DNA from: WQUF01 sp031549885
Lineage (GTDB): Bacteria; Bacillota; Clostridia; Clostridiales; Clostridiaceae
Length of the DNA stretch: 38,547 bases
Direction: 5' to 3'
Assembly: GCA_031549885.1 (NCBI GenBank)
Contig: JAVBPD010000105.1
Span: 1 to 38,547 of the forward strand
Under the pieces are notes generated by a model that did no database searches, was not told the DNA's origin, and worked only from the letters and a program-made list of their open reading frames with translations. The position numbers and the translations under genes are program-made. This document shows positions 30,491 to 38,547 of this stretch, piece by piece (positions within the stretch are counted from its first letter, which is position 1; every line of letters begins with the position of its first letter).

Positions 30491-32526
30491 TTTACTTTAT
30501 GCTCTTCTATTAATTTTAATGAATTTAATTTAGAGATGAATTCATTTTCTATTTTAGGAAAGTTTTCTAAATATATTTTATCATCTTTATACAATGGTGC
30601 TATTTCTAATCTTATTTTGTTTGGAAAATTAAATCTCTTTAATTCTATTTCCCATTTTTCACCAGTGTAGAAATTGTCTGCTATTAGTTTGTGGTCAATG
30701 TATATTTTACCACTGTCTCCAGTATAATCTATTTGGAGGAAGAGGTTGTTAACATTATGATTTAAATTTTCAAATGAGATTTCATATTCAAAAGGGCTAA
30801 TTGATTTAAAGAAAGCTTTAGCGCATGTCTTTGGAATATCTTTTTTATATACGCAATAATCCTCATTTTTTTCTATTAATTCAAATCCATTTGGTATATT
30901 TTTAAATTTAGGATAAACTTTAAGGAAGATATCTTTTGTAGCTAAAACTTCAACTTCTTCGGAGTTTTTTATTACTGGATTTTCACTAATTATTAAATAT
31001 TCCTTATCAAGCGATACTTTCCATGCGTTTAAAGCATCCTCTCTTGAAATTAATATTATTTTTTCTTTATTGAGGTTTCCTTCTATGAGGAATTTTTCAT
31101 GTGTGCCATAGAAAAAGTACATGTTTTTATTTATTATGCATAAAGGAGTGGCTAAAGCTTTTTTAATTAAGGCATTTTCACCTATTTTCATATTAAATGG
31201 AAAGAAAAAGTAATCATTATTTTCTACGTTTAAATTGCAAAATTCAATGGTTTCATCAGGTAAAACTGCTTTTATAGAAATATTTTTGTGAGATTTCATG
31301 ATTCTTTTTCTTTGATAATTATTTATAAAAATATACCCTTCTTTTCCATTGTGCCTAATAGAATATCTAAGGTCTGTATTGTTGCTTGGGAAAGGTGGAT
31401 TAAGAGAAGGTATATAAGCTTTCATCTTGCATAAATTTTCTCCAAAATCATTTAAAAATAAGGAATACAATTTTATTTCTTTAAATGTTTCTGAGATTTG
31501 CCCATATTCTCTAATAGGAGCTCTAAAATCGTAGGAGAGAATTGGAAGGTCATTTAAATATCCTGTTTCTTTTGATTCTTGAAGTGTTGAAAGAATCCCC
31601 ATTGGATTTGTACCACCATGATACATATAGTAACCTAAAAGATTTACTCCGCTTCCAAGCTTAACAAGGCTCATGGCTCCTATATCAGAAGATGTTGCTA
31701 TGGGCCTTCTGTGATGGGTTACTTGAAGCCCCCCTCCAAGCTCTGCTGTAAGATAAGGGAATTTATTTATATCAAAGGTTATTCCATAGAAAAGTCCATA
31801 ATCGCTTCCAATATTGTGATCATTTCTCTCATATGTGAAAATGTAATTGCCGCTTGGTTCAATTTCTGTGACCCTTTGATCCCATGGTGCATCACAATAT
31901 CCACCCATAACAGGTAATAATCCACCTGTAACAGCTCCGCCCCAGCCTGTTGCTGTGTAAAGTGGAACATCAAAGCCAGCATCTTTAGCTATTTTGGTGA
32001 GAGCTTTCATGTGGTCTTCTCCTTCAGAGCCATTTAAACCACCGCAGTGTCCATATTCATTTTCAATTTGAACGCCTATGATAGGGCCGCCATCTTTTAA
32101 TAAAAAACCTTTTGCCTCTTGAAATATCCTTTTATAGAATTTCTCAACCTCTTTAAAATATCCATCATCATTTGTTCTAGGAATAAAATTCTTTTTTAAA
32201 AGCCAGTCTGGAAAGCCTCCATTTCGGACTTCTCCATGGCACCAAGGTCCAATTCTTAAAATTAAATATAATGAGCATTTTTTACAAAGCCATATAAAAT
32301 GCCTTAAATCTTTATTTTTTGTAAAATCATACTCTCCTTCTATTTCCTCGTGATGTATCCATATGGTATAAGATGATACTACATCTATGCCGCCTACCTT
32401 CATCTTGTATAAAGATTCTTCTAAATGATTTTTATCATACCTAGAATAGTGAATTTCACCCATTACAGGAAACCAAGGCTTTTCATCTTTTGTTAAGTAT
32501 AAGTTGTTGTAATCAATTTTAATCAT
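30472..32526 (-). CDS. GH35 family beta-galactosidase, cytoplasmic
   Basis: 684 residues. The catalytic TIM barrel fills about 1-350: GEIHYSRYDKNHLEESLYKM at the start (family hallmark), RIGPWCHGEVRNGGFPDWLL, acid/base Glu157 in QIENEYG and nucleophile Glu262 in TAELGGG. Beta-rich C-terminal domains follow. No signal peptide, so the substrate must be imported. It should release terminal beta-galactose (or a close relative) from oligosaccharides. It overlaps the upstream permease gene by 4 nt (ATGA) at the end of an ABC-importer operon, which strongly implies that the importer brings in its substrate. Galactan or galacto-oligosaccharide fragments are plausible, but the linkage preference is unknown. 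Confidence 0.9.
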   Translation of the reverse strand: MIKIDYNNLYLTKDEKPWFPVMGEIHYSRYDKNHLEESLYKMKVGGIDVVSSYTIWIHHEEIEGEYDFTKNKDLRHFIWLCKKCSLYLILRIGPWCHGEVRNGGFPDWLLKKNFIPRTNDDGYFKEVEKFYKRIFQEAKGFLLKDGGPIIGVQIENEYGHCGGLNGSEGEDHMKALTKIAKDAGFDVPLYTATGWGGAVTGGLLPVMGGYCDAPWDQRVTEIEPSGNYIFTYERNDHNIGSDYGLFYGITFDINKFPYLTAELGGGLQVTHHRRPIATSSDIGAMSLVKLGSGVNLLGYYMYHGGTNPMGILSTLQESKETGYLNDLPILSYDFRAPIREYGQISETFKEIKLYSLFLNDFGENLCKMKAYIPSLNPPFPSNNTDLRYSIRHNGKEGYIFINNYQRKRIMKSHKNISIKAVLPDETIEFCNLNVENNDYFFFPFNMKIGENALIKKALATPLCIINKNMYFFYGTHEKFLIEGNLNKEKIILISREDALNAWKVSLDKEYLIISENPVIKNSEEVEVLATKDIFLKVYPKFKNIPNGFELIEKNEDYCVYKKDIPKTCAKAFFKSISPFEYEISFENLNHNVNNLFLQIDYTGDSGKIYIDHKLIADNFYTGEKWEIELKRFNFPNKIRLEIAPLYKDDKIYLENFPKIENEFISKLNSLKLIEEHKVKIKLQN

Positions 32527-33359
32527 TCTTTAACTGCTCCTCCTAAGGACTCTATAAGCATTTTTTGAGTAAATAAGAAAAATATAATAAAAGGAATTGC
32601 AACTAAAAGTGCTCCTGATGCAAAATTTGTAAATTCGTTTTTCTTATCAGTTACAAAGCTAAATAGCCCAAGGGCAAGAGTTTGTCTTTCTGGTGAACGA
32701 AGAACCATTTTGGGAAATATATAATCCATCCATGGGCCTATAAAGCTTGTAATGGAAAGGAATATTATTATGGGTTTTGCAACAGGAAGTATTATAGTTG
32801 AATAAACTCTAAAATGGCTTGCTCCATCTATTCTTGCAGCTTCATCTAAGCTCTTTGGTATGGTGTCTATATAGCTTTTAACAAGCCAAGTATTATATGG
32901 AATATTTCCTGCTAAATATACAAGAACAAGTCCCCATAAAGTGTCAAGTCCTCCAATTCTATAAAGTATAACATATATTGCAATCATCCCTACAAAAGAA
33001 GGGAATATTTGAAGTATTAACATAACCATGAGGAGGCTTTTTTTAAATACAAATTTAAATCTTGAAAATACATATGCGCCAAGGGTTGCCACTAAACATG
33101 TTAAAATAGATGTGGCTGCTGATATTATCAAAGTGTTTTTAAACCATTTTAAATAGTCAGTTTGAAAGAATAAATATTTAAAATGATCAAATGTAAAGCC
33201 TCCACCAAATGGCACAATGCTAACTGAAGAAATGCTTGCGCCAGGAGAAAAAGCAGCGCTTACAATATATACAACTGGATAAAGCACAAATATGGTAACT
33301 AAACTTAAGCAAATATATACTAATGAAGTGTTGATAACTCTAACTACTCTATTATCCAT
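32523..33359 (-). CDS. Sugar ABC transporter permease, MalG type
   Basis: 278 residues from the ATG at 33359, which has GAAGGTGA seven bases upstream and follows the MalF-type stop by one base. A longer in-frame start at 33422 would overlap the upstream gene by 62 nt and was rejected. Six TM helices are expected. The EAA loop that docks the ATPase is DEAARIDGASHFRVYSTIILP. Pairs with the MalF-type protein to form the membrane channel of a carbohydrate importer (CUT1 family). The stop overlaps the GH35 start by 4 nt. Confidence 0.92.
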   Translation of the reverse strand: MDNRVVRVINTSLVYICLSLVTIFVLYPVVYIVSAAFSPGASISSVSIVPFGGGFTFDHFKYLFFQTDYLKWFKNTLIISAATSILTCLVATLGAYVFSRFKFVFKKSLLMVMLILQIFPSFVGMIAIYVILYRIGGLDTLWGLVLVYLAGNIPYNTWLVKSYIDTIPKSLDEAARIDGASHFRVYSTIILPVAKPIIIFLSITSFIGPWMDYIFPKMVLRSPERQTLALGLFSFVTDKKNEFTNFASGALLVAIPFIIFFLFTQKMLIESLGGAVKE

Positions 33360-33360
33360 A

Positions 33361-34683
33361 TTATAATTCACCTTCTTTATAGGATTTTGTCCTTCTGAAA
33401 TTGAATATTGCAAAAGGAGCAAGCACTATAAATATCATTACAGCAAGAACAGATGCATAATTGTACTTTAATAATGTAATGGTTAATTTATAAATCCACG
33501 TAACTAAAATATCTGTGCCAGCTGCGCTTGTTGTGGTTGTATCTGCTATTATAGGGTTTCCACCTGTTAAAAAGAAAATAGCCCCAAAATTATTTATATT
33601 ATGGGTAAAGGACATGATTATAAGCGGTATGGTTTGATACATAACAAGGGGAAAGGTTATGCTTTTAAAGGTTTGAAAGGCATTTGCTCCATCTATTTTT
33701 GAAGCTTCATAAACGTCAGATGATATGCTAGTCATAGTGCCCATGACAAGAAGCATAAAGTATGGGAATCCAGCCCATAAATTTATAACTACGCATATAA
33801 ATTTTGCAAGCCACTGATCACTGATCCATGGTATGGCATCCTTTATAATTCCAAAGTGCATAAGCGTTCTATTTATTGTGCCAAAGCTTCCGTTTAGCAA
33901 GTATCTCCATACAAGCATGCTTACAACAGAAGGGATTGCATAAGGAAGTATGAATATAGATCTAAAAAATGGTTTAATTTTTATTTTGCTTTCGTGTAAA
34001 ATTGCAGCCATTATTAAACCACCAAAATAACAGGTGGCTGTTGCAAGAATTGCCCATACAAATGTCCATAGCGCAACCCTTCCTAGGGCTTGAGTCCATG
34101 ATGTCTGTCCACTAAATAAATCTATAAAATTTTTAAATCCAACCCAATCTACCGTATTATTTGGAGGGATGTTTTTTGGAGCAGAATAATTTGTAAATGC
34201 CACAAGGGCAGAGAATACTAAAGGTACTAAGACAAAAAATATAATTAAAACCACAGTAGGTGCTAAAGCTAAAATAGGGAATGATTTTCCTAATATGCTT
34301 GAAATGGAGTCCTTATTATTTTTAAAATTATTTGTTAAACAGTATTCTTTATATTCATTCATAGCGCTTCTTGATGATATTGCGTAAACAGCCACGAATA
34401 AAAGAATAATAGCTAAAATCATAACTCCATCTATTAACATAAAAATAGAATTATCCCTTTGAGTTATTGGCAAATCTGGTTTAGGATAACCTAATGTTAT
34501 TAAATCTATTATTTTTTTAAATATTGTTGGAATAAAAGCAATAAAAATAATTTCAATTAAGGAAAATAAAGCTCCCTTAATATATTGTTTTAAAAATAAA
34601 ATATGGGAAAGGCCCATAAAAAGCAAAGAAAATAAAAATACTTTTTTTCTAGAATTATCATCAGATTTTATTGTCATATCCAT
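33361..34683 (-). CDS. Sugar ABC transporter permease, MalF type
   Basis: 440 residues from ATG 34683, preceded by GGATGGTGA. A TTG five codons upstream (34698) is possible. An N-terminal extension with hydrophobic stretches (about 15-55 and 75-100) precedes the six-helix core, as in MalF-like permeases of clostridia. EAA loop: YEASKIDGANAFQTFKSITFPL. Partner of the MalG-type gene. The ATP-hydrolysing subunit is not encoded in the operon, as usual for CUT1 systems that share an MsmX/MsmK-like ATPase from elsewhere in the genome (known for Firmicutes, inferred here). Confidence 0.92.
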   Translation of the reverse strand: MDMTIKSDDNSRKKVFLFSLLFMGLSHILFLKQYIKGALFSLIEIIFIAFIPTIFKKIIDLITLGYPKPDLPITQRDNSIFMLIDGVMILAIILLFVAVYAISSRSAMNEYKEYCLTNNFKNNKDSISSILGKSFPILALAPTVVLIIFFVLVPLVFSALVAFTNYSAPKNIPPNNTVDWVGFKNFIDLFSGQTSWTQALGRVALWTFVWAILATATCYFGGLIMAAILHESKIKIKPFFRSIFILPYAIPSVVSMLVWRYLLNGSFGTINRTLMHFGIIKDAIPWISDQWLAKFICVVINLWAGFPYFMLLVMGTMTSISSDVYEASKIDGANAFQTFKSITFPLVMYQTIPLIIMSFTHNINNFGAIFFLTGGNPIIADTTTTSAAGTDILVTWIYKLTITLLKYNYASVLAVMIFIVLAPFAIFNFRRTKSYKEGEL

Positions 34684-34715
34684 AATTTCACCATCCAATC
34701 TTTATTAATTTTTTT

Positions 34716-34742
34716 AAAGAGCAAGTCTTAGACTTGCCCTTT
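34716..34742 (-). promoter_or_regulatory. Intercistronic hairpin between binding-protein and permease genes
   Basis: A 12-bp stem in the minus-strand RNA (34742-34731 with 34727-34716, one G-U pair, 3-nt loop) starts about 10 nt after the binding-protein stop. An A-run rather than T-run follows in the RNA, so it should not terminate. It may protect the 5' part of the message and keep binding protein above permease level, as known for malE-malF in E. coli (analogy). Confidence 0.5.
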
Positions 34743-34752
34743 TAAATAAATA

Positions 34753-36030
34753 TTATTGACTGAGGATTGCGCTATTGCATGCATCTAATTCAGTTTGAAC
34801 ATCTGCGCCATTCCATATATTTGCACTTGCTGCCCCCATGGCATCCCAGTATTTGCCCATTTGAGGAATGGAAGGCATTGGGAATGAGTATTGTAATTGC
34901 TTCGTAAATCCAGCTATATATGGGCTTTCAACTTGCACATCAATTGAAGGTAAGGATCCTGTTATATCAAATCTGAGTTTTTGCATCTCTGGTGTAAGCA
35001 AAAACTCTCCAAATTTAGCAGCTTCTTCTGGATGTTTTGAGTAAGCAGAAATAAACATAGCCCTTGTTCCTGAGAAAGAAGCTACTGGATTATCATTTCC
35101 AGGAAGGCTTGGGAGAGTGGTAACGCCAAAATCAAGGCCAGCATCTGTAAAATTTTTAATATTCCAAGGTCCTGTTATATACATTGCTACATTTCCACTG
35201 GAGAATGCGCCATCAGTTACCGATGTGGTAAGGTCTGCAGCAGGGACATTTAATATATCTCTTAAGCTTTGGAAATATTTCATTCCCTCAACTGATGCAG
35301 GAGAATTGATGTTTGTATTGGATGTATCTGTGCCAGTTGCTCCAAATAACCTGTTGTCTTTATTTGTTGTAAATATTATGGAGTAGTAAGCATTTCCAAC
35401 ATCCATCATAAAGCCATGTTTGTCACCACTGTTAAAAGTATTGCAAAAATCTTTAACTTTGTCCCAAGTTTTAGGAACATCTTCTTCTTTGATTAAAGCT
35501 TTATTGTAGAAAAGCGAATAGGTTTCAGCTGATATAGGATAGCCGTACATTTTGCCATCATAAGTTAAAGCAGTTGCACAAGTATTTAATACTTCTTTTG
35601 AAACTTTATCGCTGTTTGCCGTTGTAAGAATATGGCCACCTGAAACTAATTCTCCAAGCTTATCATGAGGAGCTGCAAACAAATCAGGTCCAACCCCAGC
35701 AGGGCCATCTAAAGCTATTTGTCCTGAAGAATCTCCAAGTTCAACGTTTACAAATTTAATAGTGATATTAGGATTCTGCTCTGTGAACTTTTTACCGGCT
35801 TGTTCAATAAAGCTGTCAGGTCCACTTTTAGATTCCCAAACTACAAGCTCAATTTTGTCAGAAGATGAAGAAGCTTCGGTGGTATCTTGTGAAGTAGTGC
35901 TTGCAGCTGTTGTGCTTTCAGAAGAAGTCTTTTGAGTTGTATCGTTGGATGCGCTTCCGCCACCACATCCTGAAAAAAATGAAACGGATAATGCCAATGT
36001 TAAAAATAATGAGAATGATTTTCTTTTCAT
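34753..36030 (-). CDS. Sugar ABC transporter substrate-binding lipoprotein, MalE type
   Basis: 425 residues. The signal peptide MKRKSFSLFLTLALSVSFFSGC ends in lipobox FSGC with lipid-modified Cys22. A Ser/Thr-rich linker (about 23-58) follows, then the two-lobe CUT1 binding domain: ELVVWESKSGPDSFIEQAGK ... FTEQNPNITIKFVNV, GPDLFAAPHDKLGELV and YPISAETYSLFYNKALI. It is anchored outside the membrane and hands sugar to the MalF/MalG pair. First gene of the operon with the GH35 enzyme at the end. ATG behind AGGAGG. A cre candidate lies 38-52 nt upstream. Confidence 0.92.
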   Translation of the reverse strand: MKRKSFSLFLTLALSVSFFSGCGGGSASNDTTQKTSSESTTAASTTSQDTTEASSSSDKIELVVWESKSGPDSFIEQAGKKFTEQNPNITIKFVNVELGDSSGQIALDGPAGVGPDLFAAPHDKLGELVSGGHILTTANSDKVSKEVLNTCATALTYDGKMYGYPISAETYSLFYNKALIKEEDVPKTWDKVKDFCNTFNSGDKHGFMMDVGNAYYSIIFTTNKDNRLFGATGTDTSNTNINSPASVEGMKYFQSLRDILNVPAADLTTSVTDGAFSSGNVAMYITGPWNIKNFTDAGLDFGVTTLPSLPGNDNPVASFSGTRAMFISAYSKHPEEAAKFGEFLLTPEMQKLRFDITGSLPSIDVQVESPYIAGFTKQLQYSFPMPSIPQMGKYWDAMGAASANIWNGADVQTELDACNSAILSQ

Positions 36031-36067
36031 TGTATAAACCTCCTAAATTTTAGTAATTAATTTTATG

Positions 36068-36082
36068 ATACAACGATTACAA
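36068..36082 (-). promoter_or_regulatory. CcpA cre-site candidate of the sugar operon
   Basis: The minus strand reads TTGTAATCGTTGTAT, one mismatch from the relaxed cre consensus WTGNAANCGNWNNCW (A instead of C near the end). It lies just downstream of a TATAAT box at 36097-36092, so bound CcpA would block transcription. That fits carbon catabolite repression of a sugar importer. Confidence 0.5.
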
Positions 36083-36091
36083 AGAAAAAAT

Positions 36092-36097
36092 ATTATA
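36092..36097 (-). promoter_or_regulatory. -10 box of the sugar ABC operon
   Basis: Minus-strand TATAAT preceded by TTGT. Start expected near 36085, leader about 55 nt. No convincing -35 is present, consistent with a regulated promoter. Confidence 0.45.
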
Positions 36098-36191
36098 ACA
36101 AGTTTAAAAAAATATGATTTATTTTTATAATATCAACTAGATAAAACATAGTCAATAATTAACTAAGTATGTGAATTTTTAAATTATTAGC

Positions 36192-36221
36192 TTGTTAATA
36201 TAATATATTTAATGATAAAAT
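36192..36221 (+). promoter_or_regulatory. Promoter of the purine permease gene
   Basis: TTGTTA (36192-36197), 18-nt spacer, extended TGaTAAAAT (TAAAAT at 36216-36221). Leader of about 120 nt. The gap 36031-36347 otherwise holds the cre site and -10 of the sugar operon, plus an AAGGAGG at 36279-36285 with no start codon after it. No purine riboswitch pattern was seen. Confidence 0.6.
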
Positions 36222-36347
36222 ATTAACCGTGGTATTAAAAATATTAATTAGACTATTAAAAATGTTTTTAGACATAAGAAGGAGGCATTAAAATTAACTA
36301 AAAAATTTTTAATATTAAATACTAATTTATTATAAGGGAGTGTTTAT

Positions 36348-37670
36348 ATGAATCCTAGTAAATTTTTTTCTTTTAAAGAAAGAGGTACAAACTTAAGAAA
36401 TGAGATATATGGCGGTGTTATTACATTTCTTGCCATGTCATATATTTTATTTGTAAATACGGATATGTTGTCACAAGCCGGAATGCCTGCAATAGGAGTG
36501 TTTTTTGCAACTGCGCTTGCTACAGGGTTAACTACAATTTTAATGGGATTTTGGGCAAATCTTCCAGTGGCATTGGCACCTGGTATGGGTCTTAATGCAT
36601 TTTTTACTTTTGGTGTTGTAATGGGCTTAAAATATTCTTATCAAGAAGCTTTAGTTGCTGTATTTATTTCTGGAATTATATTTTTTATAATAGCTATTAC
36701 TGGACTTAGACAAATAATTATAAATGCAATACCTGAAATGTTGAAACATGCAGTAGGAATTGGAATTGGTTTTTTTATAGCTTTTATTGGTTTTAAAAAT
36801 GCTCATATAATTGTTGCTGATGAAGCTACATTTGTAAAACTTGGAGATTTAGCAACGCCTTATACTGCTATAGCTGTTGTTGGAATATTGTTGACTTTGG
36901 TTTTGATGATTAGGAAAGTAAACGCTTCAATATTTATTGGAATCGTTGTTGTAATAATTTTAGATCTTATATTTGGGGTAACAAAATTTGAACCAGGTGT
37001 TAGTTCTTTTAACAAAGATACTTTAGCTGCTGTTGGGTCATGTTTAAATCCAGAAACTATTCTTAGTTGTATAAAGAGGCCAGATTTTTATGGTGTAATC
37101 GTAGCCATGCTATTTGTAGATTTTTTTGATACAGCTGGTACGCTTTTGGCCATTACTGGTAGAATGAAATCTTCATTGAGTAAAGAAGCTATTGAAAACG
37201 GTATAAAGAGAGCTATGATAGTTGATGCAACTGGAACAATTTTTGGTTCTATAATTGGAACGTCAACAGTAACATCATATGTTGAATCGCTTACAGGGGT
37301 TGAGTCAGGCTCAAGATCTGGGTTTAGTTCGGTGGTTGCAGGTACTTTATTTATTGTATCTTTAGTATTTGCTCCATTTTTAAGCTTAGTATCAGGTAAT
37401 GCCACAGCCGCTGCTCTAATAATAGTAGGTGCATTAATGATGCAATCAATGGTAGAAATTGATTTTAAAAATTTCATAGAAGTAGTTTCAACATTTATAA
37501 TTATTGTTGTAATGATGCTTACCTTTAGCATCTCAAAGGGGATTTCATTTGGGTTTATAGTATATACAGTTTTAATGGTTGCAACTGGACAATATAAGAA
37601 AGTACATCCTATTTTATATGGATTATCAATTTTCTTTGTTATATTTTTCGCATTTGGGCTTAAAGTATAA
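36348..37670 (+). CDS. NCS2 family purine (hypoxanthine/guanine/adenine) permease, AzgA/PbuG type
   Basis: 440 residues, highly hydrophobic, the family's normal length. Signature segments: FKERGTNLRNEIYGGVITFL near the start, FVNTDMLSQAGMP, and ALAPGMGLNAFFTFGVV (76-91), typical of the AzgA-like branch, with DFFDTAGTLLAITG and GSIIGTSTVTSYVESLTGVE in the second half (substrate-site regions of NCS2). It imports purine bases with protons. Which base is preferred cannot be told by eye. ATG behind AAGGGAG. In Bacillus the homologue is under a purine riboswitch; none is evident in this leader, so control must differ. Confidence 0.92.
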   Translation: MNPSKFFSFKERGTNLRNEIYGGVITFLAMSYILFVNTDMLSQAGMPAIGVFFATALATGLTTILMGFWANLPVALAPGMGLNAFFTFGVVMGLKYSYQEALVAVFISGIIFFIIAITGLRQIIINAIPEMLKHAVGIGIGFFIAFIGFKNAHIIVADEATFVKLGDLATPYTAIAVVGILLTLVLMIRKVNASIFIGIVVVIILDLIFGVTKFEPGVSSFNKDTLAAVGSCLNPETILSCIKRPDFYGVIVAMLFVDFFDTAGTLLAITGRMKSSLSKEAIENGIKRAMIVDATGTIFGSIIGTSTVTSYVESLTGVESGSRSGFSSVVAGTLFIVSLVFAPFLSLVSGNATAAALIIVGALMMQSMVEIDFKNFIEVVSTFIIIVVMMLTFSISKGISFGFIVYTVLMVATGQYKKVHPILYGLSIFFVIFFAFGLKV

Positions 37671-37697
37671 AAATATAATGGAGATAATTAATATTTT

Positions 37698-37726
37698 TTG
37701 AATATTTAATAATTATATGCTATAAT
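37698..37726 (+). promoter_or_regulatory. Promoter of the SPOR-domain protein gene
   Basis: TTGAAT (37698-37703), 17-nt spacer, extended TGcTATAAT (TATAAT at 37721-37726). Leader of about 80 nt. Confidence 0.7.
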
Positions 37727-37813
37727 AATAGTAAATTATATAGGATAATTTTGTTAAAATATTTTATATAATTATAGTTTGCAATGCAATTAATTTATAA
37801 GGAGGCCATTAAA

Positions 37814-38353
37814 ATGAATAAAGTTTTTAAAAGAATTATGATACCTATAATTCTCTTCATTGCAGTTTTTGGTTGTCTTAAAAATGTAAATGCTCAAACT
37901 TTATATAGGGTAGTTGCAGGATCTTATAGCATGATGAGCAATGCTGAAACTCAGTTAAAGAATGTGAAAGCACATGGTTACAATGATGCTTATATTGCTC
38001 AATATAATGGATTATACAGAGTGTATGTTGGTTCTTTTTCAAGTAAAGCTAATGCTGATAGTTTTGTAAATAGTGTGAAGAAAAATGGAATTGATTGTTT
38101 TGTATCAGTTACCATAGATACAAAAGTTCTCTATAGAGTGACTGCAGGTGTATTTAATAGTAAACCTGATGCAGATAAACAATTAAGCCGTGTAAAATCT
38201 CTAGGTTATTCTGATGCATACATTGTAATTAGTGGTGGTTCATATACAGTTTTTATTGGATCCTTTAGCACTTTAAATAATGCTCAAACCTTTGCTAAAA
38301 ATGCAAATCAAAAAGGTGTTTCAACTACAATTCAAACAGTTTATACAAATTAA
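37814..38353 (+). CDS. Exported protein with two SPOR domains
   Basis: 179 residues from ATG 37814, chosen over an upstream in-frame start at 37784 because AAGGAGG sits 7-8 nt before it and a signal peptide begins there (MNKVFKRIMIPIILFIAVFG). Cleavage may be after VNA (27/28); the VFGC at 18-21 is a weaker lipobox alternative. The mature protein is just two SPOR domains, 29-99 (LYRVVAGSYS ... YRVYVGSFSSKANAD) and about 105-176 (LYRVTAGVFN ... YTVFIGSFSTLNNAQ). SPOR domains bind denuded glycan strands of peptidoglycan. With no amidase or other catalytic domain, it may be a wall-binding adaptor in division or sporulation (inference). Confidence 0.85.
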   Translation: MNKVFKRIMIPIILFIAVFGCLKNVNAQTLYRVVAGSYSMMSNAETQLKNVKAHGYNDAYIAQYNGLYRVYVGSFSSKANADSFVNSVKKNGIDCFVSVTIDTKVLYRVTAGVFNSKPDADKQLSRVKSLGYSDAYIVISGGSYTVFIGSFSTLNNAQTFAKNANQKGVSTTIQTVYTN

Positions 38354-38363
38354 TATTTATTAA

Positions 38364-38388
38364 AAGGTCCAAGCTATGCTTGGGCCTT
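38364..38388 (+). terminator. Terminator after the SPOR-domain gene
   Basis: An 11-bp stem (38364-38374 with 38378-38388, one G-U pair), 3-nt loop, with the T-run only after AATTTAAA (38397-38402). Confidence 0.6.
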
Positions 38389-38469
38389 AATTTAAATTTT
38401 TTTAGCAATTGTTCTATAATTTTTATTTTAAGCATAAACATTAATATAATTATTATATTGGAGAAGTTT

Positions 38470-38547
38470 ATGGCTAAAAATAATATGGTTACAGAAATCC
38501 ACGGCACTGATTTAAGGCCTACCTACAGGTTAAAAAATGATACAATT
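38470..38547 (+). CDS. Start of an unrecognised gene, cut by the window edge
   Basis: An ATG at 38470 behind TTGGAGAAG opens a frame that stays open to the last base (26 codons, MAKNNMVTEIHGTDLRPTYR...). The stretch is hydrophilic, without signal peptide. It is too short to assign. Confidence 0.55.
   Translation, partial: MAKNNMVTEIHGTDLRPTYRLKNDTI

Noticed and set aside
33360..33422. Upstream start for the MalG-type permease
   Set aside because: It would overlap the MalF-type gene by 62 nt; the ATG at 33359 is directly preceded by GAAGGTGA.
36279..36301. Perfect AAGGAGG followed by ATTAAAATTAAC, a near copy of the SPOR gene start site at 37800
   Set aside because: No ATG, GTG or TTG follows and the frame from the ATT stops after two codons. 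It may be a decayed start or chance, and no gene can be supported.
36222..36347. Purine riboswitch ahead of the NCS2 permease
   Set aside because: The expected conserved loops and the three-helix pattern are not present in the leader, which is almost pure A/T.
37088..37531. Long open frame opposite the purine permease
   Set aside because: It mirrors the hydrophobic codons of the permease, has no ribosome binding site and no recognisable product.

Overview
The window is AT-rich (roughly 30% G+C by eye) with strong AGGAGG-type ribosome binding sites, long A/T-flanked terminator hairpins and a gene repertoire typical of an anaerobic low-GC Firmicute. It has an EFR1-type flavodoxin/ferredoxin protein, folE-HD-folP-folBK, KdpDE, a short-type alpha-glucan phosphorylase and NCS2 and DHA2 transporters. 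A Clostridium-like chromosome is the best reading. The species cannot be named from this. No rRNA, tRNA, CRISPR array, insertion sequence or prophage block was seen.

Layout: 1-450 is the C-terminal end of an APH-type phosphotransferase. 528-1883 is an unusual protein with five Cys-rich modules and an AP2-like tail. 1935-5627 (-) is a compact four-gene operon: S12 serine hydrolase, two tandem XRE-cupin regulators and a dipeptide epimerase, probably for D-amino-acid or muropeptide salvage, read from a perfect-consensus promoter. 5791-6564 is EFR1. 6797-8422 (-) is glucan phosphorylase. 8599-9675 is an M24 peptidase. 9708-10271 (-) is a secreted helical-repeat protein. 10687-14098 holds a GNAT acetyltransferase, an M29 aminopeptidase and phosphoglucomutase. 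14135-16798 (-) is the folate operon folE / HD protein / folP / folB-folK fusion. 17029-18480 is a 14-TM drug exporter, followed by a solitary Phd/YefM-like antitoxin.

19009-26761 (-) looks like a self-contained c-di-GMP / exopolysaccharide operon. It encodes a membrane GT2 synthase with a canonical PilZ domain plus a second degenerate PilZ-like domain, a membrane GGDEF protein whose EAL domain has lost its metal ligands, and a membrane GGDEF-EAL protein with both active sites intact. The middle gene appears to lack a normal start codon: its first transmembrane helix lies upstream of the first ATG, behind a Shine-Dalgarno sequence and an ATT codon.

27054-30447 is kdpD-kdpE with no kdpFABC beside it. 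30472-36030 (-) is a sugar ABC importer (lipoprotein and two permeases, no ATPase) with a cytoplasmic GH35 beta-galactosidase, preceded by a CcpA-type cre candidate. 36348-37670 is a purine permease. 37814-38353 is an exported protein with two SPOR domains. A truncated gene runs off the right edge. Convergent gene pairs are separated by perfect or near-perfect hairpins that often overlap the stop codons.
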